A DNA stretch of 64,000 bases from Conyzicola nivalis_A. GTDB lineage: Bacteria > Actinomycetota > Actinomycetes > Actinomycetales > Microbacteriaceae. Location: assembly GCF_040548875.1 (NCBI RefSeq), contig NZ_JBEPSJ010000001.1:310001-374000 (forward strand), in the 5' to 3' direction. Below the pieces are notes generated by a model, which saw only the letters and a program-made list of their open reading frames with translations, was not told the origin of the DNA and made no database searches. Of the stretch, positions 41,694 through 50,447 are shown piece by piece; the first letter of the stretch is position 1, and each line of letters starts with the position of its first letter. Made by a program: the position numbers and the translations under genes.

Positions 41694-42698
41694 ATGAGGC
41701 GATTGTGGGCAGTGGCGGCGGCGAGCGTTCTGCTCGCGGCGACCGCCGCCGTCGCACCCGCGAACGCCTGCACCTGCGGCGCGATCGCACCGGCCCCTGG
41801 CGCGGCCGTCTCCGTCACCGACGAGAGCGCGATTCTCAGCTACGCCGCCGGTGTCCAGAGCATCCAGCTGTCGCTCGGCGTCGAATCCGCCATCGCCAGC
41901 GCGGGCCTCATCATCCCGACGCCCAGCCCCGCCACGGTCGTCGCGGGCGACCAGAAGCTGTTCCAGGCGCTCGACGAGCAGATCGCCCCGCGCGAGCACC
42001 AGGTCGACGACTGGTGGGGGAACATGGTCGACCCCCGGGCGACCACCGAGCCGACAGTCCTCGCCAGCACGAGCATCGGCGGCCTCGAGGCCACCGCGCT
42101 CGACGCCTCCGACCTCGCCGGCCTCGCAGCCTGGCTCGGCCAGCACGGGTTCGCGCTCACGCCGGAGGTGTCGGCCCAGCTCGAGCAGTACAACGCGAAG
42201 GGCTGGTACTTCGTCGCCGTCGCCCTCACGAACGACGACCACCTCGACGGCCGACTCGAGCCCATCAACGTGTCGTTCCCCACCACGTCGCTCGTCTACC
42301 CGATCGGACTGACGCGCGCGACCGACCAGCAACGTTCGCTGCGTCTCAGCGTCGTCAGCGACCACCGCGTCGACGTCGTCCAGGCGGGCTCGTCGAGCGC
42401 GCCGCTCAACGCCGCCGAGCGCGTCGTCTGGGCGGGGCCCGTGACCGAGAAGCCGCTCGCCGCGCTCGGCAGCTATCTCACCGTCGTCGACCTGCGCTTC
42501 GACAACCCTGCCGCCCAGGTCACCACCGACATCGGACTCACCTTCTCGCCCAACGACGACGTCGTCGAGCACACCGTCTCGGTCGTCCGTCCCATCCAAC
42601 TGCTCGGGTTCCCCCTCGGAACGCTTCTCGCGGTGTGGGGGGCGCTCGGACTGCTCGGACTTCTCGGCGCGATCATCGCCCGCAGCAGGCTGCGATAG
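41694..42698 (+). CDS. DUF2330 membrane-anchored protein
   Basis: A 334-residue secreted or surface protein of unknown function. The signal peptide is residues 1-25 (LWAVAAASVLLAATAAVAPANA) followed at once by a CTCG cysteine pair typical of DUF2330. A C-terminal transmembrane segment (FPLGTLLAVWGALGLLGLLGAI) and a short basic tail, RSRLR, anchor it. The Trp-rich stretch DDWWGNM near residue 105 is notable. CACGAT 6 bases before the ATG could be a weak -10 box of a leaderless mRNA. Not in an operon with the neighbouring FKBP gene (116 bases away). Confidence 0.82.
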   Translation: MRRLWAVAAASVLLAATAAVAPANACTCGAIAPAPGAAVSVTDESAILSYAAGVQSIQLSLGVESAIASAGLIIPTPSPATVVAGDQKLFQALDEQIAPREHQVDDWWGNMVDPRATTEPTVLASTSIGGLEATALDASDLAGLAAWLGQHGFALTPEVSAQLEQYNAKGWYFVAVALTNDDHLDGRLEPINVSFPTTSLVYPIGLTRATDQQRSLRLSVVSDHRVDVVQAGSSSAPLNAAERVVWAGPVTEKPLAALGSYLTVVDLRFDNPAAQVTTDIGLTFSPNDDVVEHTVSVVRPIQLLGFPLGTLLAVWGALGLLGLLGAIIARSRLR

Positions 42699-42814
42699 GG
42701 GCCCGTCGCCGACCTCTGCCCGACTTGCCACCCTGCGCCCAGCTTGAGTGCGGGACAATGGTTGCTGCCCCCGCACCGGGACGGCACAGCAAACAGCGAA
42801 AAGAAGGGTGCGAA

Positions 42815-43795
42815 TTGCGCACAGCATTGTCACTCGTGGTCGTACTCGGACTGGTCGGCTCGCTCGCCGCCTGCTCTGCGGCCGCCCCAGAAGCCAGTTC
42901 GGACTGCACGCCCACCAAGTCGGGCAAGGCGTCTGAGAGCGTCAAGGTCAGCGGCGACTTCGGCGCGAAGCCCACCGTCGACATCAAGGACCCGCTCACC
43001 GCGAGCACCACCCAGCGTTCGGTGGTCATCGAGGGTGACGGCGCCGTCGCCCAGGCCGGCAACGACGTCACGATGGAGTTCACCATCTACAACGGCGCGA
43101 CCGGCGAGGCCATCGAGGGCGGCGGAACCGAGTACAAGGAAGAGCCGGCCGCGTTCACACTCGACGAGAACCTCATCGCGGGCTTCACCAAGACGCTGGA
43201 GTGCTCCACGGAGGGCAGCCGCGTCGTGGGAGTCTTCTCGCCGGCCGACGGAATCGTCGCCGAGAACCTCGAGAGCTTCGGCATGACCAAGGACGACTCG
43301 CTCGTCATGGTCGCCGACCTCATCTCGACCGAGAAGCCGGCCACAGTGCTGCCGAAGTCCGACGGAGAGCCTCAGGAGCTCCCCGAAGGCTTCCCCGCCA
43401 TCGAGCTGAGCGTCGCCGACGACGAGACGGGCACCCCGACCGTCACGCTTCCAGGCGGCACCGCGCCCGCCGAACTGCAGATCGCCACCACGATCAAGGG
43501 CGACGGCAAAGAGGTCGCCGACGGCGACTCGGTCACCGTCAACTACCAGGGCATCAACTGGCGCACCGGTGAGGTGTTCGACCAGAGCTGGGGCGCCGAG
43601 CCCGCGACCTTCCCCACCGACCAGGTCGTCTCCGGCTTCGGCCAGGCCCTCGTCGGCCAGACCGTCGGCTCGCAGGTCATCGCAGTCATCCCGCCCGACC
43701 TCGGCTACGGCCCGCAGGGCGGCAACGAGCAGGCCGGCATCCTCGCCGACGACACGCTCGTCTTCGTGATCGACATCCTCGCCACCAAGGGCTAG
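42815..43795 (+). CDS. FKBP-type peptidyl-prolyl isomerase lipoprotein, two-domain
   Basis: A 326-residue extracytoplasmic foldase. The signal peptide ends in a lipobox LAAC (about Cys20). The C-terminal FKBP domain from about residue 225 has VTVNYQGINWRTGEVFDQSW, then VSGFGQALVGQTVGSQV and PPDLGYGPQG, all FKBP hallmarks. An earlier stretch (VTMEFTIYNGATGEAIEGGG through SLVMVADLIS, about 75-170) has the same strand order but lacks the active-site aromatics and seems a degenerate FKBP copy. The start is TTG at 42815, supported by AGAAGGG 7 bases upstream and the fit to the signal peptide; no ATG is available. Confidence 0.88.
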   Translation: MRTALSLVVVLGLVGSLAACSAAAPEASSDCTPTKSGKASESVKVSGDFGAKPTVDIKDPLTASTTQRSVVIEGDGAVAQAGNDVTMEFTIYNGATGEAIEGGGTEYKEEPAAFTLDENLIAGFTKTLECSTEGSRVVGVFSPADGIVAENLESFGMTKDDSLVMVADLISTEKPATVLPKSDGEPQELPEGFPAIELSVADDETGTPTVTLPGGTAPAELQIATTIKGDGKEVADGDSVTVNYQGINWRTGEVFDQSWGAEPATFPTDQVVSGFGQALVGQTVGSQVIAVIPPDLGYGPQGGNEQAGILADDTLVFVIDILATKG

Positions 43796-43812
43796 GCACC
43801 AGGGCACCACAC

Positions 43813-43847
43813 GACGGGGATCGAGCGCACGCCGCTCGGTCCCCGTC
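43813..43847. terminator. Hairpin after the FKBP gene
   Basis: Two 15-base arms (GACGGGGATCGAGCG and CGCTCGGTCCCCGTC) around a 5-base loop, with one G-U wobble. It lies 18 bases after the FKBP stop and just upstream of the dxr promoter. No long T tract follows. Confidence 0.65.
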
Positions 43848-43868
43848 TCTGCGTCCGGGCGTCCCGGC

Positions 43869-43874
43869 TAGGCT
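43869..43874 (+). promoter_or_regulatory. -10 box of dxr (leaderless)
   Basis: TAGGCT, 6 bases, GTG. No ribosome-binding site is present, which fits a leaderless message. Confidence 0.65.
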
Positions 43875-43880
43875 GACACG

Positions 43881-44963
43881 GTGCGCACAGTCATAGTCCT
43901 CGGCTCGACCGGGTCGATCGGAGTCCAGGCCCTCGAGGTCATCGCCGAGAACCCCGAACAGTTCACGCTGGTGGGCCTCGGCGCCGGCAGTAACCGGGAG
44001 CGGCTCGCCGAGCAGGCCGCGGCCTTCGGCGTCGAGCACACCGCCCTGGGCGCCGACGAGGCCAGCGCACTCGTGCGGGGCGTACGCGCCGACGTCGTGC
44101 TCAACGGAATCACCGGGTCGGTAGGACTCGGCCCGACGCTGGCCACTCTGGAGACCGACGCCACACTGGCCCTCGCCAACAAGGAGTCGCTCATCGTGGG
44201 CGGCGGCCTCGTCAAGGCGCTCGCGAAGCCCGGGCAGATCGTGCCGGTCGACTCGGAGCACTCCGCCATCGCGCAGGCGCTGCGCTCCGGCACGTCGGCC
44301 GAGGTGCGCCGCCTCATCGTCACCGCCTCGGGCGGTCCGTTCCGCGGCCGCAGCCGCGAGTCGCTCGCGAACGTCACCCCGCGTGAGGCGCTCGCGCATC
44401 CGACCTGGGACATGGGCCTCGTCATCACGACCAACTCCGCCACCCTCGTCAACAAGGGCCTCGAGGTCATCGAGGCGCACCTGCTCTTCGACGTGCCGTA
44501 CGACCGCATCGACGTGACCGTGCACCCGCAGTCGATCGTGCACTCAATGGTCGAGTTCGTCGACGGATCGACGATCGCGCAGGCCAGCCCGCCCAACATG
44601 AAGCTTCCGATCTCGCTCGGCCTCGACTGGCCGAACCGCATCACCGGCGTCGGCACGCCGCTGGACTGGACCACCGCGAGCACCTGGACGTTCGAGCCGC
44701 TCGACGACGAGGTCTTCCCGGCTGTCGAGCTCGCGAAGACCGTCGGCCGCCTCGGCGGCACGTTCCCCGCCGTCTTCAACGCCGCCAACGAGCAGGCCGT
44801 GCTCGCCTTCCACGCCGGACGCATCGGCTTCCTCGACATCCTCGACACGGTCACGCGCGCGGTCGAGCTGCACGAGGCGGGGGAGTACTCGCTCGAGGGC
44901 GTCTACGAGGCCGAACGGTGGGCCCGGCGCACCGCAGACGCGCTGCTCGACTCTCGCGCCTAG
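43881..44963 (+). CDS. dxr: 1-deoxy-D-xylulose 5-phosphate reductoisomerase
   Basis: Second step of the MEP isoprenoid pathway, making 2-C-methyl-D-erythritol 4-phosphate with NADPH. The 360-residue protein opens with the Rossmann motif VIVLGSTGSIG; ANKESLIVGG, VDSEHSAI, TASGGPFR, HPTWDMG and NSATLVNKGLEVIEAH carry the metal and substrate ligands. Length is at the short end for the family (E. coli about 398) but all motifs are present. GTG start with a -10 box 6 bases upstream. ispG of the same pathway is two genes downstream, with rseP between, as in mycobacteria. Confidence 0.97.
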   Translation: MRTVIVLGSTGSIGVQALEVIAENPEQFTLVGLGAGSNRERLAEQAAAFGVEHTALGADEASALVRGVRADVVLNGITGSVGLGPTLATLETDATLALANKESLIVGGGLVKALAKPGQIVPVDSEHSAIAQALRSGTSAEVRRLIVTASGGPFRGRSRESLANVTPREALAHPTWDMGLVITTNSATLVNKGLEVIEAHLLFDVPYDRIDVTVHPQSIVHSMVEFVDGSTIAQASPPNMKLPISLGLDWPNRITGVGTPLDWTTASTWTFEPLDDEVFPAVELAKTVGRLGGTFPAVFNAANEQAVLAFHAGRIGFLDILDTVTRAVELHEAGEYSLEGVYEAERWARRTADALLDSRA

Positions 44964-45003
44964 CATTCAGCCCGCGCTCAGCGGATCCATGGCCGCGCGA
45001 GGC

Positions 45004-45009
45004 TATTGT
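45004..45009 (+). promoter_or_regulatory. -10 box of rseP (leaderless)
   Basis: TATTGT, 6 bases, GTG at 45016. Confidence 0.6.
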
Positions 45010-45015
45010 TAGCCA

Positions 45016-46359
45016 GTGGAATCCGTGCTGCTCTATCTCCTGGGCATAATCATCGTCGTCGTCGGCCTCGTCGTCTCCATCGGGCTGCACGAGGTCGGGC
45101 ACCTCGTTCCCGCCAAACTGTTCGGCGTCAAGGTCGGTCAGTACATGATCGGCTTCGGCAAGACCCTCTGGTCGCGCAAGATCGGCGAGACCGAGTACGG
45201 CTTCAAGGCCATCCCCATGGGCGGCTACATCTCGATGGCCGGCATGTACCCGCCCGAGAAGGAGGGCGGCTCGGCCCGCGCCTCCAGCACCGGGTTCTTC
45301 CAGACGCTCGTCCAAGACGCCCGGACCGCCAGCGCCGAGGGCGTCATCGTCGGCGAAGAGCAGCGCGTCTTCTACAAGCTCGCCGTCTGGAAGCGCATCG
45401 TCATCATGCTCGGCGGGCCGGCCATGAACCTGCTGATCGGCATCGTACTCTACGCGGTCCTGCTGATGGGCTTCGGCGCCGCGCAGGCCTCGACGACCGT
45501 CGGCAGCGTCTCCGCGTGCGTCGTCAGCCAGTCCAGCTCGACCGACCCCGCCGACGACACGGAGTGCTCCGCCGGGGACGCGACGGCGCCGGGAGCCGCA
45601 GCGGGTCTCAAGCCCGGCGACCGGTTCGTCAGCCTCGACGGCACCCCGATCACGTCGTGGGACCAAGCCACCCAGATCATCCGCGACTCCGCGGGCGACG
45701 ACCTCACGATGGTCGTCGAACGCGACGGCGAGAACGTCACCCTCACCTCGGTGCCGCTGCTGACCGAGCGGTACGTCTACGACGAGAACAGCGAAGTGCT
45801 GACGGATGCCTCGGGCGATACCGTCACCGAAGAGGTCGGGTTCCTCGGAATCGGACCGGCCCTCGAGACGGTGCAGCAGCCGATCACTGCCGTGCTTCCC
45901 GCCGTCGGCGACAACATCGGCCGTGTCGGCCACATGATCCTCAACCTGCCCGAGCGCCTCGTCGACGTCGTGAACGCTGCCTTCGGCACCGAGGAACGAG
46001 ACCCGAACGGCCCGATCAGCGTCGTCGGCGTCGGCCGTCTCGCCGGCGAGATCTCCAGCCTCGACTCCATCGCCGTCGCCGACAAGGCTGCGAGCCTCGT
46101 CGGCCTGCTCGCCTCGCTGAACATCGCCCTGTTCGTCTTCAACCTCGTGCCGCTGATGCCGCTCGACGGCGGCCACGTCGCCGGGGCGCTCTGGGAGGGC
46201 ATCCGCCGGTTCTTCGCGAAGCTCTTCGGCCGGAAGGATCCCGGTCCAGTCGACATCGCAAAGCTCGTGCCGCTGACCCTCGTCGTCGTAGTGCTGCTCG
46301 GCAGCATGAGCGCCCTGCTCATCTACGCCGACCTCGTCAAGCCGATCAGCATCCTCTAG
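45016..46359 (+). CDS. rseP: Site-2 metalloprotease (RseP/Rip1 type)
   Basis: A 447-residue intramembrane M50 zinc protease that cuts anti-sigma factors and other membrane proteins. The zinc motif HEVGH is at residues 25-29 in the first membrane span, the third zinc ligand is in LMPLDGGH near the C-terminus, and a PDZ domain lies between (about 195-265, GLKPGDRFVSLDG). An inserted acidic stretch precedes the PDZ domain. Gene order dxr-rseP-ispG matches the Mycobacterium tuberculosis Rv2870c-rip1-gcpE order. GTG start and its own -10 box indicate independent transcription. Confidence 0.95.
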   Translation: MESVLLYLLGIIIVVVGLVVSIGLHEVGHLVPAKLFGVKVGQYMIGFGKTLWSRKIGETEYGFKAIPMGGYISMAGMYPPEKEGGSARASSTGFFQTLVQDARTASAEGVIVGEEQRVFYKLAVWKRIVIMLGGPAMNLLIGIVLYAVLLMGFGAAQASTTVGSVSACVVSQSSSTDPADDTECSAGDATAPGAAAGLKPGDRFVSLDGTPITSWDQATQIIRDSAGDDLTMVVERDGENVTLTSVPLLTERYVYDENSEVLTDASGDTVTEEVGFLGIGPALETVQQPITAVLPAVGDNIGRVGHMILNLPERLVDVVNAAFGTEERDPNGPISVVGVGRLAGEISSLDSIAVADKAASLVGLLASLNIALFVFNLVPLMPLDGGHVAGALWEGIRRFFAKLFGRKDPGPVDIAKLVPLTLVVVVLLGSMSALLIYADLVKPISIL

Positions 46360-46399
46360 CAGTCCTTCACGCCGCCAGCGAACCGTGACCTTACGAAAG

Positions 46400-46405
46400 T
46401 AGAAT
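46400..46405 (+). promoter_or_regulatory. -10 box of ispG (leaderless)
   Basis: TAGAAT, then CGACGC, then GTG at 46412. Nearly identical in sequence and spacing to the proS promoter. Confidence 0.65.
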
Positions 46406-46411
46406 CGACGC

Positions 46412-47560
46412 GTGCCTGCAATAAACCTCGGACTCCCCAAAGCTCCCAACGTCCTCACTCCCCGCCGCAAGACCCGCCAGATCAAGGTCGGCAAGATCGG
46501 GGTCGGCAGCGAGTCCCAGGTGAGCGTGCAGTCGATGACGACGACGCAGACGACGAACATCAACGCCACCCTGCAGCAGATCGCCGAGCTCACCGCGACC
46601 GGCTGCGACATCGTGCGTGTCGCCGTTCCGCATCAGGACGACGCCGACGTGCTGCACATCATCGCTGCGAAGAGCCAGCTGCCCATCATCGCCGACATCC
46701 ACTTCCAGCCGCGCTACGTCTACACGGCCATCGACGCCGGCGTCGGCGCGGTGCGCGTCAACCCCGGCAACATCCGCAAGTTCGACGACCAGGTCGGCAA
46801 GATCGCCGCGGCGGCGAAGGCCGCGGGCGTCTCGATCCGCATCGGCGTCAACGCCGGATCGCTCGAGCCGAGCCTGCTTCAGAAGTACGGCAAGGCCACC
46901 CCCGAGGCGCTCGTCGAGAGCGCCGTGTGGGAGGCGAGCCTGTTCGAGGAGCACGACTTCCACGACTTCAAGATCTCGGTCAAGCACAACGATCCGGTGA
47001 CCATGGTCAAGGCCTACCGCCTGCTCGCCGAGCAGGGCGACTGGCCGCTGCACCTCGGCGTCACGGAGGCCGGCCCCGAGTTCCAGGGCACCATCAAGAG
47101 CGCGACGGCCTTCGGTCTGCTGCTCGGCGAGGGCATCGGCGACACCATCCGCGTCTCGCTGTCCGCGCCACCCGCGCAGGAGGTCAAGGTCGGACTCCAG
47201 ATCCTGCAGTCGCTCGGCCTGCGCGAGCGCAAGCTCGAGATCGTCTCCTGCCCGAGTTGCGGCCGTGCCCAGGTCGACGTGTACAAGCTCGCCAACGACG
47301 TGACCGAGGGGCTCGAGAAGATGACCGTGCCGCTGCGCGTCGCCGTCATGGGCTGCGTCGTCAACGGTCCCGGTGAGGCCCGTGAGGCCGACCTCGGCGT
47401 CGCGAGCGGCAACGGCCGCGGCCAGATCTTCGTCAAGGGCGAGGTCATCAAGACCGTGCCGGAGGCCGACATCGTCGCAACACTGATCGAAGAGGCCAAC
47501 CGGCTCGCCGCCGAGATGCCCGTCGGCGCCACCGGCTCTCCGGTCGTCGTCACCCCGTAA
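46412..47560 (+). CDS. ispG: (E)-4-hydroxy-3-methylbut-2-enyl-diphosphate synthase
   Basis: Penultimate enzyme of the MEP pathway, a [4Fe-4S] protein converting MEcPP to HMBPP. The cluster ligands are in SCPSCGRAQ and GCVVNGPGE near residues 272-315. The TIM-barrel part opens with GVGSESQVSVQSMTTT and includes VRVNPGNIR. Length 382 residues is normal for the bacterial form without the plant insertion. Start GTG with a TAGAAT -10 box 6 bases upstream. It lies 52 bases after rseP and 88 before proS. Confidence 0.97.
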   Translation: MPAINLGLPKAPNVLTPRRKTRQIKVGKIGVGSESQVSVQSMTTTQTTNINATLQQIAELTATGCDIVRVAVPHQDDADVLHIIAAKSQLPIIADIHFQPRYVYTAIDAGVGAVRVNPGNIRKFDDQVGKIAAAAKAAGVSIRIGVNAGSLEPSLLQKYGKATPEALVESAVWEASLFEEHDFHDFKISVKHNDPVTMVKAYRLLAEQGDWPLHLGVTEAGPEFQGTIKSATAFGLLLGEGIGDTIRVSLSAPPAQEVKVGLQILQSLGLRERKLEIVSCPSCGRAQVDVYKLANDVTEGLEKMTVPLRVAVMGCVVNGPGEAREADLGVASGNGRGQIFVKGEVIKTVPEADIVATLIEEANRLAAEMPVGATGSPVVVTP

Positions 47561-47587
47561 CGGCTCGACCTCGTAACGGCTCGACCC
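47556..47587 (+). repeat. 16-bp tandem duplication at the end of ispG
   Basis: CGTAACGGCTCGACC(T/C) occurs at 47556-47571 and 47572-47587. The first copy includes the ispG stop codon, so a second in-register TAA lies 16 bases later but out of frame. Confidence 0.8.
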
Positions 47588-47636
47588 CGTGGCCGCCCGA
47601 GCCCCGAGCGGTCCGGGAACACCGAGGTTGCTCAAC

Positions 47637-47642
47637 TAGAAT
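47637..47642 (+). promoter_or_regulatory. -10 box of proS (leaderless)
   Basis: TAGAAT, then CGCCGG, then GTG at 47649. Confidence 0.65.
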
Positions 47643-47648
47643 CGCCGG

Positions 47649-49421
47649 GTGTCTACTCGTCTCTCGCAGCTCTTTGTCCGCACCCTCCGTGAAGATCCCG
47701 TCGACGCGGAGGTGACCAGCCACCGCCTGCTCGTTCGCGCCGGCTACATCCGCCGCCAGGCGCCAGGTATCTACGCCTGGCTGCCGCTCGGCCTCAAGGT
47801 CAAGCGCAAGATCGAGGCGATCGTGCGCGAGGAGATGGAGGCCGCCGGCGCCCAGGAAGTGCACTTCCCCGCGCTGCTGCCCCGCGAGCCCTACGAGACG
47901 ACGGGCCGCTGGACCGAGTACGGCGAGAACCTGTTCCGCCTACACGACCGCAAGGGCGCCGACTACCTGCTCGCCCCCACCCACGAAGAGGTCTTCACCC
48001 TGCTGGTGAAAGACCTGTACTCGTCGTACAAAGACCTGCCGCTGTCGATCTACCAGATCCAGGACAAGTACCGCGACGAGGCACGTTCACGCGGGGGGCT
48101 GCTGCGCGGCCGCGAGTTCACGATGAAAGACGCGTACAGCTTCGACTACACCGACGCCGGACTCGACGTCAGCTACCAGGCCCAGCGCGACGCCTACGAG
48201 CGCATCTTCACCCGCCTCGGCCTCGAGTACGTGATCGTGAAGGCCGACGCCGGAGCGATGGGCGGCAGCCGGTCCGAGGAGTTCCTGCACCCGACCCCGG
48301 TCGGCGAGGACACCTTCGTGCGCACCGACGGCGGCTACGCGGCCAACGTGGAGGCCTTCGAGACGCTCGCCGCCGAACCGCGCTCCTACGAGAAGCTGAC
48401 CCCGGCCGAGGTGCTCGACACCCCGGACACCCCGACCATCGCCACCCTGGTCGACGTCGCGAACGAGAAGCACCCACGCCCCGACGGCCGCGCCTGGACC
48501 GCCGCCGACACTCTCAAGAACGTGGTGCTGGCGCTCACGAACCTTGACGGAACCCGCGAACTCGTCATCGTCGGCCTGCCCGGCGACCGCGGGGTCGACA
48601 TGAAGCGTGCCGAGGTCGCCTTCGCGCCCGCCGCCGTCGAAGCAGCCACCGAGGAGGACTTCACGAAGCACCCCGGACTGGTCAAGGGCTACATCGGCCC
48701 GTGGTCGGCCGAGGGACCGGTGCTCGGCACCGAGTTCGAATCGGTCACCGGCATCCGCTTCCTGCTCGACCCCCGGGTCTCCGACGGCACCGGCTGGATC
48801 ACCGGAGCGAACGAGCACGGCAGGCACGTCTTCGGACTCGTCGCCGGACGCGACTTCACCGCCGACGGCGTCGCCCAGGTGGCCGAGGTCGTCGCGGGCG
48901 ATCCCGCACCCGACGGCTCCGGCCCGGTCGAACTCGCGCGCGGCATGGAGATCGGCCACGTCTTCCAGCTCGGACGCAAGTACGCCGAGGCCCTGGGTCT
49001 CAAGGTGCTCGACGAGAACGGCAAGCTCGTCACCGTCACGATGGGCTCGTACGGGGTCGGGATCACCCGGATCATGGCCGTCATCGCCGAGAGCAACAAC
49101 GACGGCAAGGGCCTCATCTGGCCGACCAACGTGAGCCCGTTCGACGTGCACGTCGTCGCGGCAGGCAAGGAGCCCGTCGTCTGGGAGACCGCAGAGGCGC
49201 TCGTCTCCGCGCTGGAGACCAGCGGCAAGGACGTGCTCTTCGACGACCGCCCCAAGGTCTCGCCCGGCGTGAAGTTCGGCGACGCCGAGCTGCTCGGCGT
49301 GCCGCTGATCGTCATCGTCGGACGCGGGGCCGTCGACGGCAACGTCGAGCTGTGGGACCGCCGCACCAACGAGCGCACCCCGTACCCCGTCGCCGAGCTC
49401 GTGGAGGTGCTGTCGAAGTGA
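47649..49421 (+). CDS. proS: Prolyl-tRNA synthetase
   Basis: Charges tRNA-Pro. This is the bacterial type, 590 residues, with the editing (INS) domain between motifs 2 and 3. Class II motifs are visible: APGIYAWLPLG (motif 1), then YRDEARSRGGLLRGREF with FTMKDAYSF (motif 2) and SYGVGITRIMAVIAES (motif 3), followed by the anticodon-binding domain (VHVVAAGKE and LFDDRPKVSPGVKFGDAE). GTG start and leaderless-type promoter. Its stop overlaps the start of the second MoxR gene (GTGA), so that operon is at least partly read from the proS promoter. Confidence 0.97.
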   Translation: MSTRLSQLFVRTLREDPVDAEVTSHRLLVRAGYIRRQAPGIYAWLPLGLKVKRKIEAIVREEMEAAGAQEVHFPALLPREPYETTGRWTEYGENLFRLHDRKGADYLLAPTHEEVFTLLVKDLYSSYKDLPLSIYQIQDKYRDEARSRGGLLRGREFTMKDAYSFDYTDAGLDVSYQAQRDAYERIFTRLGLEYVIVKADAGAMGGSRSEEFLHPTPVGEDTFVRTDGGYAANVEAFETLAAEPRSYEKLTPAEVLDTPDTPTIATLVDVANEKHPRPDGRAWTAADTLKNVVLALTNLDGTRELVIVGLPGDRGVDMKRAEVAFAPAAVEAATEEDFTKHPGLVKGYIGPWSAEGPVLGTEFESVTGIRFLLDPRVSDGTGWITGANEHGRHVFGLVAGRDFTADGVAQVAEVVAGDPAPDGSGPVELARGMEIGHVFQLGRKYAEALGLKVLDENGKLVTVTMGSYGVGITRIMAVIAESNNDGKGLIWPTNVSPFDVHVVAAGKEPVVWETAEALVSALETSGKDVLFDDRPKVSPGVKFGDAELLGVPLIVIVGRGAVDGNVELWDRRTNERTPYPVAELVEVLSK

Positions 49422-50437
49422 CCGTAGCCGTGGGCAGCACCCGGGTCACCCCGCAGGAGCTCGACCGCGCCCGGTCGATCCTCGCCACGATCACCGAATC
49501 GTACGAGCACACCGTCGTCGGCCAGGACGGTCTGCGCTCCAGCCTGATGATCGCCCTGATGACGGGCGGCCACATCCTGCTCGAGAGCGTGCCCGGACTG
49601 GCGAAGACCACGGCGGCGAAGGCCCTCGCCGACGCCGTGAGCGCCAGTTTCAAGCGCATCCAGTGCACGCCCGACCTGCTGCCGAGCGACATCATCGGCA
49701 GCCAGGTCTTCGACTACGCCACCTCGACGTTCTCCACCCAGCTCGGCCCGGTGCACGCGAACTTCGTGCTGCTCGACGAGATCAACCGCTCGAGCGCGAA
49801 GACGCAGAGCGCGATGCTCGAGGCCATGCAGGAACGGCAGACCACCATCGGCGGCGAGATCTTCGCGCTGCCGCACCCGTTCCTCGTGCTCGCCACCCAG
49901 AACCCCATCGAGCAGGAGGGCACCTACCACCTGCCCGAGGCGCAGCTCGACCGCTTCCTGCTCAAGGAGGTTCTCGACTACCCGCAGTTCGCCGAGGAGA
50001 TCGAGATCCTGGCGCGGCTCGAGGCCGGCGTCTACGACGCGGCCGACGAGTCGACGGATGTCCCGCCGCCGACCGTCTCGATCGACGACGTGCTCTTCCT
50101 CCAGTCGGTCACAAAGCGCGTGTTCCTCGACGAGTCGATCACGAACTACATCGTCTCCGCGGTCTACGTCACCCGTCACGCCGAGCAGTACATCGGCGCC
50201 GACCTCGCGGGAGCGATCGAGTACGGCGCGAGTCCGCGCGCGAGCATCGCGTTCAGCAAGGCGGCGCGCGCGCTCGCCCTGCTGAACGGCCGCGACCACG
50301 TGATCCCCGACGACGTGAAGGCGCTCCGTCACGTGGTGCTGCGACACCGGATCATCCTGAACTTCGAGGCGATCGCCGACCAGATCGTTCCCGAGACGAT
50401 CATCGACGCGGTCTTCGACGCCGTGCAGGCGCCCTAG
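49418..50437 (+). CDS. MoxR-family AAA+ ATPase (VWA operon)
   Basis: A 339-residue MoxR ATPase. Walker A is PGLAKT (residues 59-64), Walker B is FVLLDEINRSSAKTQSAMLE, and ATQNPIEQEGTYHLPEAQLD is the sensor segment. It differs from the surface-locus MoxR and is closer to the common MoxR that heads MoxR-DUF58-VWA operons. It starts by overlapping the proS stop. Downstream genes encode a DUF58 protein, a small membrane protein, two von Willebrand A proteins and a TPR protein, all closely spaced. Such operons are linked to envelope stress and assembly of membrane complexes. Confidence 0.95.
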   Translation: MTVAVGSTRVTPQELDRARSILATITESYEHTVVGQDGLRSSLMIALMTGGHILLESVPGLAKTTAAKALADAVSASFKRIQCTPDLLPSDIIGSQVFDYATSTFSTQLGPVHANFVLLDEINRSSAKTQSAMLEAMQERQTTIGGEIFALPHPFLVLATQNPIEQEGTYHLPEAQLDRFLLKEVLDYPQFAEEIEILARLEAGVYDAADESTDVPPPTVSIDDVLFLQSVTKRVFLDESITNYIVSAVYVTRHAEQYIGADLAGAIEYGASPRASIAFSKAARALALLNGRDHVIPDDVKALRHVVLRHRIILNFEAIADQIVPETIIDAVFDAVQAP

Positions 50438-50447
50438 GACGGCGCCT

